64,000 nucleotides of DNA from Clytia hemisphaerica (lineage: Eukaryota; Cnidaria; Hydrozoa; Leptothecata; Clytiidae). The position numbers and the translations under genes are program-made. The stretch covers positions 461,531 to 525,530 of the forward strand of contig CACVBU010001128.1 of NCBI GenBank assembly GCA_902728285.1. Reading direction: 5' to 3'. Shown piece after piece: positions 39,620 to 50,400 of the stretch (the stretch's first letter is position 1; each line of letters starts with the position of its first letter). Under the pieces are notes generated by a model, which saw only the letters and a list, made by a program, of their open reading frames with translations, was not told the origin of the DNA and did not search any database.

Positions 39620-40318
39620 ATAAAGAAAATATTATAGCTGCAGTAATGTTTATATTCAGAAATAAATCCATTTTCCACCAGACCTACAACAACCACCAGC
39701 AAGGTTTCAAACCACGCTGCGGCATTACTGGCAATGAATTCTGACTTAAAAAATGTTGGTCCAGTTCCCTGGAAAGGGTATGATTACACTTCCAAATGAC
39801 TTTTCTTTACAATAACATTTGTCTTCTCACAAATCCAAAAAGATACAAAACCAAGGCTATAAAACCAACACGGGGGTCAATTTTTTTTACAACAAACCGT
39901 CAGATCAAACTTTATAAAGATCAACCATGTAAATGTCACTTGTTTTTGTGATATTTGAATAATATTAAAACCTTTTTGCCTATACTTGGTTCTTCAAAAC
40001 CATTTCCCTTTCCCGCAGCAGGCTTTAAAGTTCATGTTGACCCCCGTTTTTTTGCGCGCGGTAATCTAGAAAGGCCTTTAGTGCGGTATAAACAAATGAT
40101 TTCATTGGTTTAAAAAAGTCAAAACATCAAGCTATATCACGTGATCAGAATCATGATCGGAAGCCGTGGTCATACGTCATATGATATTTTCGCGCGTTTT
40201 AATTCGGCAAAGTTTAGTAAACTCGACCACCTATCAATATTTTGATTTTTCAAGCGGGAATTTCTGTAGAATGATAAAATATGGCTTGGTTGGAATGGAC
40301 ACCATAACAGCAGTGCTT
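39620..40318. other. Intergenic; GACCCCCG-type motifs shared with 30.1 kb
   Basis: No gene. TTGACCCCCGTTTTTTTGCG near 40035, followed by a TCATTGGTTTAAAA and TCACGTGATCAGAAT stretch, resembles 30078-30230. This suggests a dispersed repeat whose borders I cannot define. Confidence 0.4.
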
Positions 40319-40724
40319 AGTGAGATTGACCATTTTGTTGTTTTGAATTAAGCGGGCAAAATTTCTGTACAAACCAAAATATGGCTTCGTTGGAATACCG
40401 GTTGAAACACTTGTGATCAGATTTTCTGACTACAAAATTTGGGATTGCACCTTGGAAAACCTTGCCTAAAATGCTTGGGTCAGGTTTGGGTCATATTTGA
40501 GACTTCTTTCCAACATAGATAAAGTCTGTCTCAAAATAATTTGCAGCTGGAGAAAAAAGACTTTATCTATGTGGAAGTTTTTTTGCAAACTCAGAAAACT
40601 GATTTTTGTCCTGCTTTTGAGAACTTTAGCTTAAGTGCTAGCCTGGATATCCAGCCCGTAAACTTTTTTTTGATTTTGATATTTCTTATGTTTACGGTCT
40701 GGTTTACCTAGATTGTCTGCATTC

Positions 40725-41130
40725 TCATCTGAGGATGATTATGCGGATATTCTGATTGGTTGGTCCAAGCGAATCACAGATCTGAATGGTGGCGCGCGTA
40801 TAAGAAATTATGCGAGCTGACTTGAAGTGTTCGTCTAAATATTTAGGTGGACCGCGCGGGCGATCAGCAAGGCGCATACGCTGCTTTGCAAATCTCCCTG
40901 ACTTTTCTTCTTTGAAGTAATCCAAATAAAAGTAACAATAATTTCTATTTCTATTTGGTTGAGTTGCAGGAGGCTTTAGAGGCCTATTCTCGCAACTATA
41001 AACGCTTACTAATGAATGTCCCGTCAGTTCCTTGAACTGACTACCCAATTCCCCTCACATGGCATGGGTTGACCCGGGCGAAGGAACGTTCACTTGCCAA
41101 GTGAACTGCCGTGAGTGGGAATCGAACCCT
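40725..41130 (-). other. Possible SINE-like segment with a Pol III B-box
   Basis: GGGTTCGATTCCCACTC on the minus strand near 41115 matches a tRNA T-arm and B-box. No A-box is found at the expected distance. A 107-codon open frame lies just after it (41048-40725) with no recognised motif. A repeat-derived origin is likely but unproven. Confidence 0.3.
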
Positions 41131-41589
41131 AGCATGTAATGGTAGGGAAGTAGTGGGAAGATCAAAACATGGGAATTTTTAGATGTTCTGGTTGTTTTCT
41201 TTTCAATTACTTGCTTAGATATTCTTGTTTTAATCTTCTTAATGACTTGGTTGCATCGTGTAAAGAACTAAAAAGGTATATCTTTATTTTGCTTCAATTC
41301 TTCTTTTCTGTTTGCCAATTTTGTATTGCTTTTTTGGGCTGGATTTTGAAAAAAAAATTTCTCCAAAATTCACTTTGCACTTTTTGTCTACTAAACAGAC
41401 TTTCCACCACACTGTCTATATTTTATGGTCAAGGATGCCATTCTAAATTGATTTATCACTGCTGGGGTACCATGTTGAAATTATGCATGTCATTATGTGC
41501 ATATATTTATTTGCAGCCATGGGATTCATGCAGGAAAATCTGTCAACAGGGGTTCACCTGATTTCTTAGCCTGGGAATCCAAGCTCATA

Positions 41590-42348
41590 CTTTAATGGGA
41601 TAAATTTTCGCGGGGATTAATTTTCGCGGATTTGGGTGCCATCCGCGAAAATAAGTCCCATTGGAAATTTGACAAAGGCCCATCCGCGAAAATTAGTTTC
41701 CGCGAAAAATTTGAATTTTTTTTGCAATCCGCGAATTTCTATTTTTATCGTTTTTATTTTTTTTTACATGAGGGCACACAATCTCGAAAAAAGGTCAAAT
41801 CCTCGATATGTTGTTAGCCAAAAAATCGTTTTCCTCAAAATTTTCTTCACAAATTTACAAACTTGGAAGAGGTATTGGAAAAATTTTATTAAAGTGATCG
41901 CTTATTGTTTAAAAGCTTTCAATGCAAGAGGGTAATCCAACTGGCTGAAATTAAACATTTAAAAGGATATGTAAGAAAAGGAGGGAAACAAAAACAAAAA
42001 AATTATTTTCAATTTAATTTTCTTATCCCGACTTCTCTTCGCTTTTTTCCCAATAGGCTGTGAAATTTGCTCCGCACCACGGAATTCAAATTCAACTTTT
42101 GATAGTTGTAATATCTCCCGACCTATTCCGAAACACCCTCTTTCACTTGAAAAAATTTAATTTTCCTGGAAAATTTTATTTCAATGTTTTGACCCTTTTC
42201 AAAATTTAATGGTACCCAATCCGCGAAATTAAATCCCCGCGAAATCAGGAAATCCCTCATCCGCAAAAATTAATCCCCGCGAAATCTTAAAATTTCGCGG
42301 ATGAGCTCAACCGTGACTTTAATCCCGCGAAAAATTTATCCATTAAAG
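41590..42348. mobile_element. TA-flanked MITE of the CTTTAATGG family
   Basis: CTTTAATGGGATAAATTTTC at the left is mirrored at the right (AAAATTTATCCATTAAAG). TA flanks both ends. TTTCGCGGGGATTAATTTTC-like segments recur several times in both arms (CCGCGAAA). Related to 2693-3883 and 62400-62565. Confidence 0.82.
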
Positions 42349-43289
42349 TAATTTAGGAAAAAACAAAAAATACCTCACCTCACAAAGTTCTAAAATTATA
42401 GAGCTTGGTGCAGGTAGATTAGTCTGATTGACACAGAATGTTATAAACAGTCTGTGTGCACTGTTGACAGACTTTCTGAACTTTGGAAAACCAGGCAAAC
42501 ACAAATCATTATACCATAAAAAAACTTTCACAGCTCTAAAGATTTCAAAACTACTAAAAACCACATCAAAACATCAGCCACATGTATTTAGACATCTAGC
42601 CAACAGCCATTTTGTTTCGAAATGAATCTATGTTTTCATTTTCATTTGTTTTCCTTTTTTCTGCAGAGTCAGCTTTTTCCATAAATTATGCGCACACATC
42701 GAAATTGTCAAAATGCGCGCAAAAGTACTGCTAAGTAATACGCCAAAAGCTGCCCAATCAGGCCGAACCTGCATTGTAGGGAAAAATGTCCCTGCAGGCG
42801 AGTTACCTGCGCCAAGCGTTAAACCAGCAGCAAAAATATCATAAACTAGACTGTGAAAAAAGTTTAACGCTTGGATTCCCAGGCTTCTGATTTCTAGGTG
42901 AACCAAGCTCTATAATTTTAGAACTTTGTCTGGCTGAGGTAAAACTTATTTTTTCTACAATTTTGAGCTTGGATATCCAGGCTACTTAAGTGCTTGCGTG
43001 GAGTGGTGCAGCATGCATTGGGTAAAAAGTCCAATGCGTTTCCTGTAAATTTTATATGAAGAGTAAAGGCTTCTCTGTTGGAAAGAAGTCTCTCCTCAAA
43101 TATGACCCAAACCTGATCCAAGCATTTTAGGCAAGGTTTTCCAAGGTGCAATCCCAAATTTTGTAGTCAGAAAATCTAATCAAAAGTGTTTCAACCGGTA
43201 TTCCAACGAAGCCATATTTTGGTTTGTACAGAAATTTTGCCCGCTTAAATTCAAAACAACAAAATGGTCAATCTCAGACTTTATCGTTG

Positions 43290-44385
43290 ATCGACAAAAG
43301 GCTGTTTTTTGTCGTTTTTTACCAGTTTTTACCTTTTTATAGAGTCAACCAGCAATAAACTTTGTTTGATATCTTTTGATTGAATGAATATTTTAGAAAA
43401 TTTTTTTAACAGTGATGATGATGTAAGATTGAAGAATCACTCCTGTGAAAATGGTAATTATACCACATTTCTACAAGAAAGAAGAAGATTTTTTTCTTCT
43501 TCATTTTTCATTTTCATTTTCCTTTTTTTTCTCAATTTTTTTACTTGATAATATTCCACTCACGAATATCTTTTAACAAGCACTTAATCGCAACTTGATT
43601 TGAATTCTATCAAAAGTTAGTTACAGCCATTTTTTTCTCCAGCTGCAAATTATTTCGAGACAGACTTTAGAAGATCTTTCAAATTCAGTATGTGAAAATA
43701 CAAATAGAGCTTATACAACTTGTACAGCTTTTGTCTTTTTCCTCTTTTTTTGCAAAAGTTCCAGAAATGAAAATAATGAGATTAGAGAGCTAGCAGCCTG
43801 TTGAAGTTAAGAAATTGCTAATTGCATGAGAAAGTTTGGACCATACCCATACTGTGGGGCATCCTCAGCCTCAGCTCTCCAGAAAAATTTTACCCATGCC
43901 ATCATATGGCCATCATCATGACATGGTGATGGAAGAAAATATTACTAAAATATTCTTTTGCTTTATTATTGCTCACAGACTTCGCAATAGAAAATTTTAG
44001 AATGGCTCAGTGGGAAATACCTTCTTCTTGTCTTGGTTTGTAACAGTTATTCAAAAAAAAGCCTGCTTACTGTAAATGCTGGTCATTTGACATCAAAAAC
44101 TTTAAAAATGTCGATTGTCATCACAGAACCAAAAAATTTTGTCGCCATTTTGTTTGTTTATGTTTGAAATTACGACACCGAAAAAGACCAAGAGAAGGCG
44201 GGTGGGCAAACGGTTAAGTTTCCACCTCTTGGGCGGGCGGGCGGGCGTTGATAGATTTTTCATGAGAGTTCCCTTATAAAGAGATTTTTATTCCATGCTT
44301 CAGATTTTGAGAAAATGTCTTTACGACCAATAAACACTTTTAACAAAAGGAATCTGAGTAGACGATGACGCAGCCATAGTTAGAT
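43290..44385. other. Intergenic AT-rich DNA, nothing recognised
   Basis: Contains TTTTC-rich tracts and a G-rich run of GGGCGGGCGGGCGG near 44230. CTCCAGCTGCAAATTATTTC at 43637 mirrors a block near 40530. No exons seen. Confidence 0.45.
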
Positions 44386-44389
44386 GTTA

Positions 44390-44665
44390 TTCTAAATTTG
44401 GCGGGGATTTGGCCAGAATCCGCCAAATTAAGTTCCCGCCAAATTAAGTTCCCGCCAAAATTTATTTTTTCCGCCATCCGCCAAATTAAATTCCCGCCAA
44501 ATTAAACTTTTTGAAATATGATCTCTTTTAAGGTGATTTTGCATTTTTTTTGCTGTTTTTACGCCATTTTAAGGATAAATTTTTCAGCAAACGCCAAATT
44601 AAATTCCCTCTAAAAAAGTTTTTCGGCCATCCGCCAAATTAAATTCCCGCCAAAATTTCTTCCTT
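44390..44665. repeat. CCGCCAAATTAA repeat block
   Basis: CCGCCAAATTAA with TTCCCGCCAAA recurs about six times; GGCGGGGATTTGG on the left mirrors it. A similar short block, GGCGGGGATTAAATTTGGCG, lies at 57554-57620. Probably a MITE related in style to the CGCGAAA family. Confidence 0.6.
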
Positions 44666-44702
44666 TAAGGTAGTCTTTTTCTTGAGTTTGGAAACTATTC
44701 TA

Positions 44703-46130
44703 GTCGCGAGTTAGGGAGTTGCTAGTTTCGAGTTGGGGAGTTAAAAAATTACCGGCTACCGAAAAAGAATAACATACATCAAAAGTACGATTTTGAAAGT
44801 AAATGTAATATGAGAGTAATATATAACACATATAATACGTATAATACATATACCACCTGTAATATGCTTATTTGCCTTAAACACGTGCGCTGAGAGCATG
44901 GAAAGCTATTTGGTACGCAACAACCGCTGTCTGGCTGCAGCCATCACTTCAAGGAACTCTTCCACCGTACACCATGACAATAAAGCAAAAAATGAAAAAC
45001 TGATTGGAACAGACAAAATGGTTAAACAGATGGAACGCATTGATGGTATGATTATTGTTCGATATATATGAAATCCAGCATATTTTTTTCCAAGTCTTTT
45101 TCCAAGTCATTTTCGAAGAAATTTTATTTTTTCGGTTTTATTTTTCGTGATTTTCTGCAACCAAATTTTGTATTCATTACTGTGTACAGATTTAACTTTC
45201 AAAAATGACGTAACCAGCAGTCGTTTTTATGTCAGCATGATCTCGATTTTTTGGAATCTTTCATTTTCAATTTCAGGAAGAATTTTATCTAACTGCAGGT
45301 CTGAATATCGTGTCAAGCATCACTACCAAGGCAAGGTCAAAGGTGTTGTCTTAGACTGGGCTGGTACAGTGCTTGATTGCGGTGTCTACTCTCCTGCCAT
45401 CGTTTTTATGGAAGTTTTCAAACAAGAAGGTGTCCCTATAACAATAGAGGAAGCACGCGAACCCATGGGTACGCATAAAATGGTGCATATTCGCCGCGTC
45501 ACACAAAACGAAAGTGTCCGAAAAAGATGGTTTGAAAATCTTGGACGGTATCACTTAATCTTAATCTACTCTCAATTCATATCCATTTATATTTCCTGCA
45601 TCACATTGAGTATAAATATAATTCTTGATTAAAGTGACTTTAAAACCATTGTATTTTATAATGTGATCAAAATTTTTATTAAATAGTGTCAATTCCAATG
45701 ATAAAATGACAAAAGAAAGTGTCATTATTTTTCTAGCTCTGTAGGCTATCTCTACGAATTTTTTGAGGCTAAGATGACTGTCAACTTATATCCTTTTATA
45801 CAATAAGCATCACTTGCAGTATGATCAATATTTTTTGGGGAATTAGTTTGACAATCATTGTATTTAAAGATTTTGTCAATATTTTTACAAGAGAACGTGT
45901 CATGTTGTCAGCATTATGACAATGACATAACAGTACTAAGTATTTTGGCGTTGCTAGCCAGCACCTTACCATTTTCATGATCTTAAAGTCAATACTGTAA
46001 TATGTTTGGTACTGGCTAATTTGAAATTTGTACTTTTGAGCTACATTAGTTTAGATTAGAAAATTTTCGGTCGCCGTAAAGTTTTACGAACTTCCCAACT
46101 CGAAACTAGCAACTCCCCAACTAGAACATT
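44703..46130. repeat. Inverted repeats enclosing the phosphonatase 5' exons
   Basis: GAGTTGCTAGTTTCGAGTTG at about 44717 is mirrored by CAACTCGAAACTAGCAACTC at about 46097. The match extends over roughly 65 bases on each side, outwards to TTCTAGT and inwards to the CGGC/GCCG pair. No target duplication was found at the edges. The enclosed 1.3 kb holds two phosphonatase coding exons. Confidence 0.7.
44898..45547 (+). CDS. phnX: Phosphonoacetaldehyde hydrolase, first two coding exons
   Basis: Phosphonatase, a HAD-superfamily enzyme, splits the C-P bond of phosphonoacetaldehyde to acetaldehyde and phosphate in 2-aminoethylphosphonate breakdown. Exon 1 (44898-45045, GATG|gtatg) encodes about 49 leader residues without an obvious targeting signal. 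Exon 2 (45277-45547) joins in phase. It carries the nucleophile motif VVLDWAGTVLDCG and the cap-domain segment REPMGTHKMVHIRRV with the Schiff-base lysine. It ends at a donor (GGACG|gtatc) leaving two bases of a codon. No further phosphonatase exon is found on this strand to the right; the matching C-terminal exons lie on the opposite strand at 60.6-59.7 kb. The open frame starting at 45147 is an intronic extension of exon 2. Confidence 0.9.
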
Positions 46131-46386
46131 ACCTAGACTCCTTTTTCTTTCACAAATGGATGGTGAAGCCACTTAAGTATTTCCCATCCAGAACGCGCAG
46201 TAATCATGACGACGGATTGCATCTATGGGTTCCATTGTTTTTAAGGCATTTTTTGAAATCTAGCAATATATTCTAGTTTCACTCCAGCGTTTGTGTAAAA
46301 CTTAAAAGCCACACGCGGGCGTTCTGGATGAAAAATAAATAATGAGAAATTAATTTCCCATCCAGTGAAGTTAATTTGCCGCCATA

Positions 46387-46992
46387 ATTCGACATTTCAA
46401 GTCGACTCGTCGCAACTCAAGTTTGCAGCCCTGCAAACCTAAGTTAATGTGTAAACATAAGTTTAGAGACTGTAAACCTAGGTTTGTAAATCTGTCAATC
46501 AAAATTTCGTTAAGCCTGATTTAAGACATTTTATAGACTAAACGACTAGCAAATAAGAAAATAAATGATCTGCCATTTTGAAAGTGCACGTGAGGCAGGC
46601 ATCACAAAGATACATAGAAAGAAAGCAGGAGATGAATGTATTTTTTTCAAATTAGCTGGGAGAAATTATGATATAATACAGTGGTCAAACCAAGGTTTTT
46701 TGTCTGAGACGGAAAACGGATTTTACATAGCAATTTTAGGACATAATCTTGAAATTTCGGAGAATTATACAATATTTTGAGCTGGAAATCCCTCTTTATT
46801 TACTTCCAAAGACGGAAGAAGTTTGAACACTGAATAAGACTAAGAATATGTGACTTCGACATCTGTAAAATAGATACTTATTCCAAGCTCAAAAAATTTG
46901 CGACGAGTCAACTTGAAAATTTGCGGCAACTAGACTTGAAATGTGACGAGTCAAATTGAAAATTTGCGACGACTCGACTTGAAGTGTCGAAT
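46387..46992. mobile_element. 606-bp TA-flanked MITE
   Basis: ATTCGACATTTCAAGTCGAC at the left is mirrored at the right by a GTCGAAT end; TA flanks both. Several TTGCGACGAGTC motifs are repeated in the right arm. A 71-codon frame (46565-46780) inside has no recognised motif. Confidence 0.7.
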
Positions 46993-47400
46993 TAACTTCA
47001 TACTAGTCCCGGCGGACGAAAAATGTAAAAGGCTAGTGAAAATACGAAATTTGATTGGTTGAACTCATTAGCATGTTAAATTTTCGTTCGTCGTCGTAAT
47101 TTTACCGATTTACTTGACTTCACTGATGACTGGGCGCCATCGAAAATTATCATCAGCTAAAGTAGACTCTAGTTTAAAATTGACCCAAAATTATGAAAAT
47201 TGTGAGCAGGAAAAATGTTTTTTTCGAAAAAAGAATTTTTGTACGCCCAAACACGCTTAACACCACAACTTTATCAGAAGAGAGGATCTACAATGGGAAA
47301 CTGCAAACTACCTTCAAAATCTTCTTTTTCGTCGATTCACTTTGGGAGGGGGTACGAAAAACGGTCAAGATTAATATTTCCTCCATTTACAATTTATTTT

Positions 47401-50400
47401 TTATTCTTCAATAGGATCAATAGTAGTCTTTTCAGACACATAGATTCCATCCAAGAATTTACGGATATCCTTATTCCTTGCTTTGGCACATTGGTTGATA
47501 AGAGCAGCTGAAAGAAAGAGATATTGTTCATAACCAAAAAATAGTATATCACGCCATTCCCCAAAAATCCTTCTTTCTCGATGTCAAATAGTGTTTTGAT
47601 GTTCAATTGAAAAATGTTTCATCCCCAACCCAATGTAGGTTTTTTTCAAGAAGAGCCAAAGATAAACAGAAAAGAATATTAGAAAGTTAATTAATGAATC
47701 TATAAAAAATTAACCTTACCTGAGTTTGAGACTGACTCGATATCGTTTCCTTCAATGCAAATTTCGTCTTTGTTTCCTGATGGTCTGACAATGACTCCAT
47801 CTCTCATGTTGACAACACGGATATACTTTTGTCCAATATAGTTACGTACTTCGATTCGTTTACCGTCTTCTTGGATGTTCAAGTTGATGGGGAAATGAGC
47901 ATATACACATCTCATTTTGTATCTGAATCCCTGTTAGAAGACATTGAAGTTTAAAGATTTTATTCATAGCTACTTTACTATTAACAAAGGATGCAAGTTT
48001 GTTTGTGAGTAGAAATTTCAAAATTTTTTGCCATAGAGGGTCTGTTGCGCTTCCGAAGTTTCATGGAAAATTGTATATCTTTTGACAGACACTAAAGTTT
48101 AAGAGAATGAATTTTTTAAGGATCAGTGATTTTTACACACGATATGGTCGTGTTAAAGCAAAATCAGTCTTTTTTTGTTACAACTCTTTTCTTAAAAAAG
48201 TGAATTCATTTACAGGGTGTCTATGGATTTTTTTCTCTGGATTTTCAAGGTTCTCAAGGTTTTTTGGTCCTTTTTAAGTGGTTTTTCAAGGTTTTTTGGC
48301 TAAAGATTTTGCACTTTTCAAGGTTTTTTTTATATTCAGTTGACATATCTCTCTACAGGGTTTTTTTTCAGAGTGGTACTAGGCGAAAGTAAAATAGAAG
48401 ACGGCAAATAAAAATTTATTGGCTTTTAGCAACCGGCGAATTATTTCCACTGTTAAATTCCTATCTCCCTCTCGAGAACGATATATACCACATTTTTACT
48501 CCAGCTACCTAGTCTTCAACTGTTGAAATAAAGAATTAGAAGTAAAAACCAAATGTTTACAGTGACCTAGGAGGTGCAACCATGGTTTGCGCTAACAAGA
48601 GAAAATTTTGATTTTGAATCTTTCAAATGGCTAAAAACGTCCTGTTTCTGATTGCTTTTGCCAAAAGTGTTGTTTTAAGTAAATTATTTTCGATGCTTGA
48701 AATGTTAAGGATAAACGGCCATTTTTCCAAGACGTCAACCAGAATACTTTGGGTATCCAGTTCATAAATAGCGTAACGTGACATAATATGAATGAAATAA
48801 TGGCCCTTAGTAGAGAGCATTTTGTAAAATCGCTCGACTGTTTTGTTAAAAGCACTTGTTATACATTTTTGGAAAGCTAAGGGGTAGGGGAATCGAAATT
48901 ACTATGTTTCCAATTTTTTTTCGGACACTTTGGTGTGATTTTCGGACAAATATGACGGTCTCAGGCAAAAATCATAGGGTTAAAAATTAATGAAAATTTT
49001 AGCTCGAGAAAACGGAGACCTGTTGTATATTTTTGGAAAGCTCTCAAAAAATTAGGATTAGAGATATATTGCAAGTATAGGTGATTTCAGTACCTAACTC
49101 GAGATATTGAGCTTCAAAAAGCACAAAAACTGGACAAAATAGCTGTTTCTGGCTGAAAAACACGGTTTTCAAGGGTTAATATCTCGAGTTAGGTACAGAA
49201 ATCACCTATACTTGCAATATATCTCTAATCTTAATTTTTTGAGAGCTTTCCGAAAATATACAACAGGTCTCCGTTTTCTCAAGCTAAAATTTTCATTAAT
49301 TTTTAACCCTATGATTTTTGCCTGAGACCGTCATATTTGTTTGGAAACATAGTAATTTCGATTCCCATACCCCTTAGCTTTCCAAAAATGTATAACAAGT
49401 GCTTCTAACAAAACAGTCAAGCGATTCCAAAAAATCGAACAAAATTCCCCCTACTACCTGAAGAAAATTGGGAAACAGTCGATTTCTTAGGGCTCAAAAA
49501 CTCAGCTAATGATAAAATAATATGTTGCATTCCTTGAGACAGAATCGCAACAGAAACATGTGAATATAGAATTCTCTAAATGTTATAAAAAAAATTTAAC
49601 CACCGCAGACGATTTTTGGAAATTTCCCCATGACAAACAGTTTAGGAACGTATTTATTCTTACTTTTTGAATGAATGGATAGAAATAAGTTAGCTGCTAA
49701 ATTTCATCGACCGGCGAATAGATTTTCAAGACCAGGGCAATTTAATTTGTTTAGAGTCTTTAGAGTGAGTCTTTAGGCTGCCGAAATTTGCCATTCACCG
49801 GGCCAAAATAAGATCCCTGCTCTCAGATCAAGTTTTGTAAGATCCTCCTAGCAGACAATTGATAGAAAAGATGAAAAAACCTAGTTCATTGTAAAGGCTA
49901 GTAGAGGGATTGAGATACCTCAATTCGCAATTCTAGAGAAAAACCTAAACTCAGCCACTGCCCTATTAAAAAGCTTGTATGATAAAAAGAATGAATATGA
50001 AGAACTACTTTTCAAGGTTTTTAACGATTTCTCAAGGTTTTCAAGGTTTTTCCCAAAAAATTGATAGATTTCAAGGTTTTCAAGGTTGGGTGGTTCATTT
50101 TCAAGGTTTTCAAGGTCCCGTAGACACCCTGATTTAGTGAATTGGAAAGTCAATACACACAAAACATGTTTCTCAGAAAAAAATGTGTACCCGCAAAAAT
50201 ATATACACTTGGTAGGCAAAACGGCTTAGAAATTAATAATCAAAATCAGAAAAATTAAAACTTGAATATGAAAGAGCTGGTAACCCTTTAAATTATTTCA
50301 AAAATTATGTTTGAATTAGAGCAGATAGTGGACAAGAAAGTAAGCAGAAAGGAGAAAAATTCCTCAGTCATACTACAGATCAAAGAAATTTAAAATCAGT

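Larger units (their letters stand above)
40320..43282. repeat. Long interrupted inverted repeat with about 200-bp outer arms
   Basis: Left arm about 40320-40510 (GACCATTTTGTTGTTTTGAA onward) is mirrored by 43070-43282. Further inverted pairs lie inside: GCCTGGATATCCAGC near 40640 with 42970, and GCCTGGGAATCCAAGC near 41570 with 42866. A MITE (41590-42348) sits inside. Nothing in it looks like a host exon. Confidence 0.75.

Noticed and set aside
40725-41048. 107-codon minus-strand frame
   Set aside because: No recognisable domain and adjacent to a Pol III B-box-like motif; more likely repeat-derived, left as uncertain.
45147-45632. 161-codon frame as a complete gene
   Set aside because: Only its middle (45277-45547) is exon; the upstream part is intron up to a strong acceptor and the downstream part runs past a donor into non-conserved sequence.
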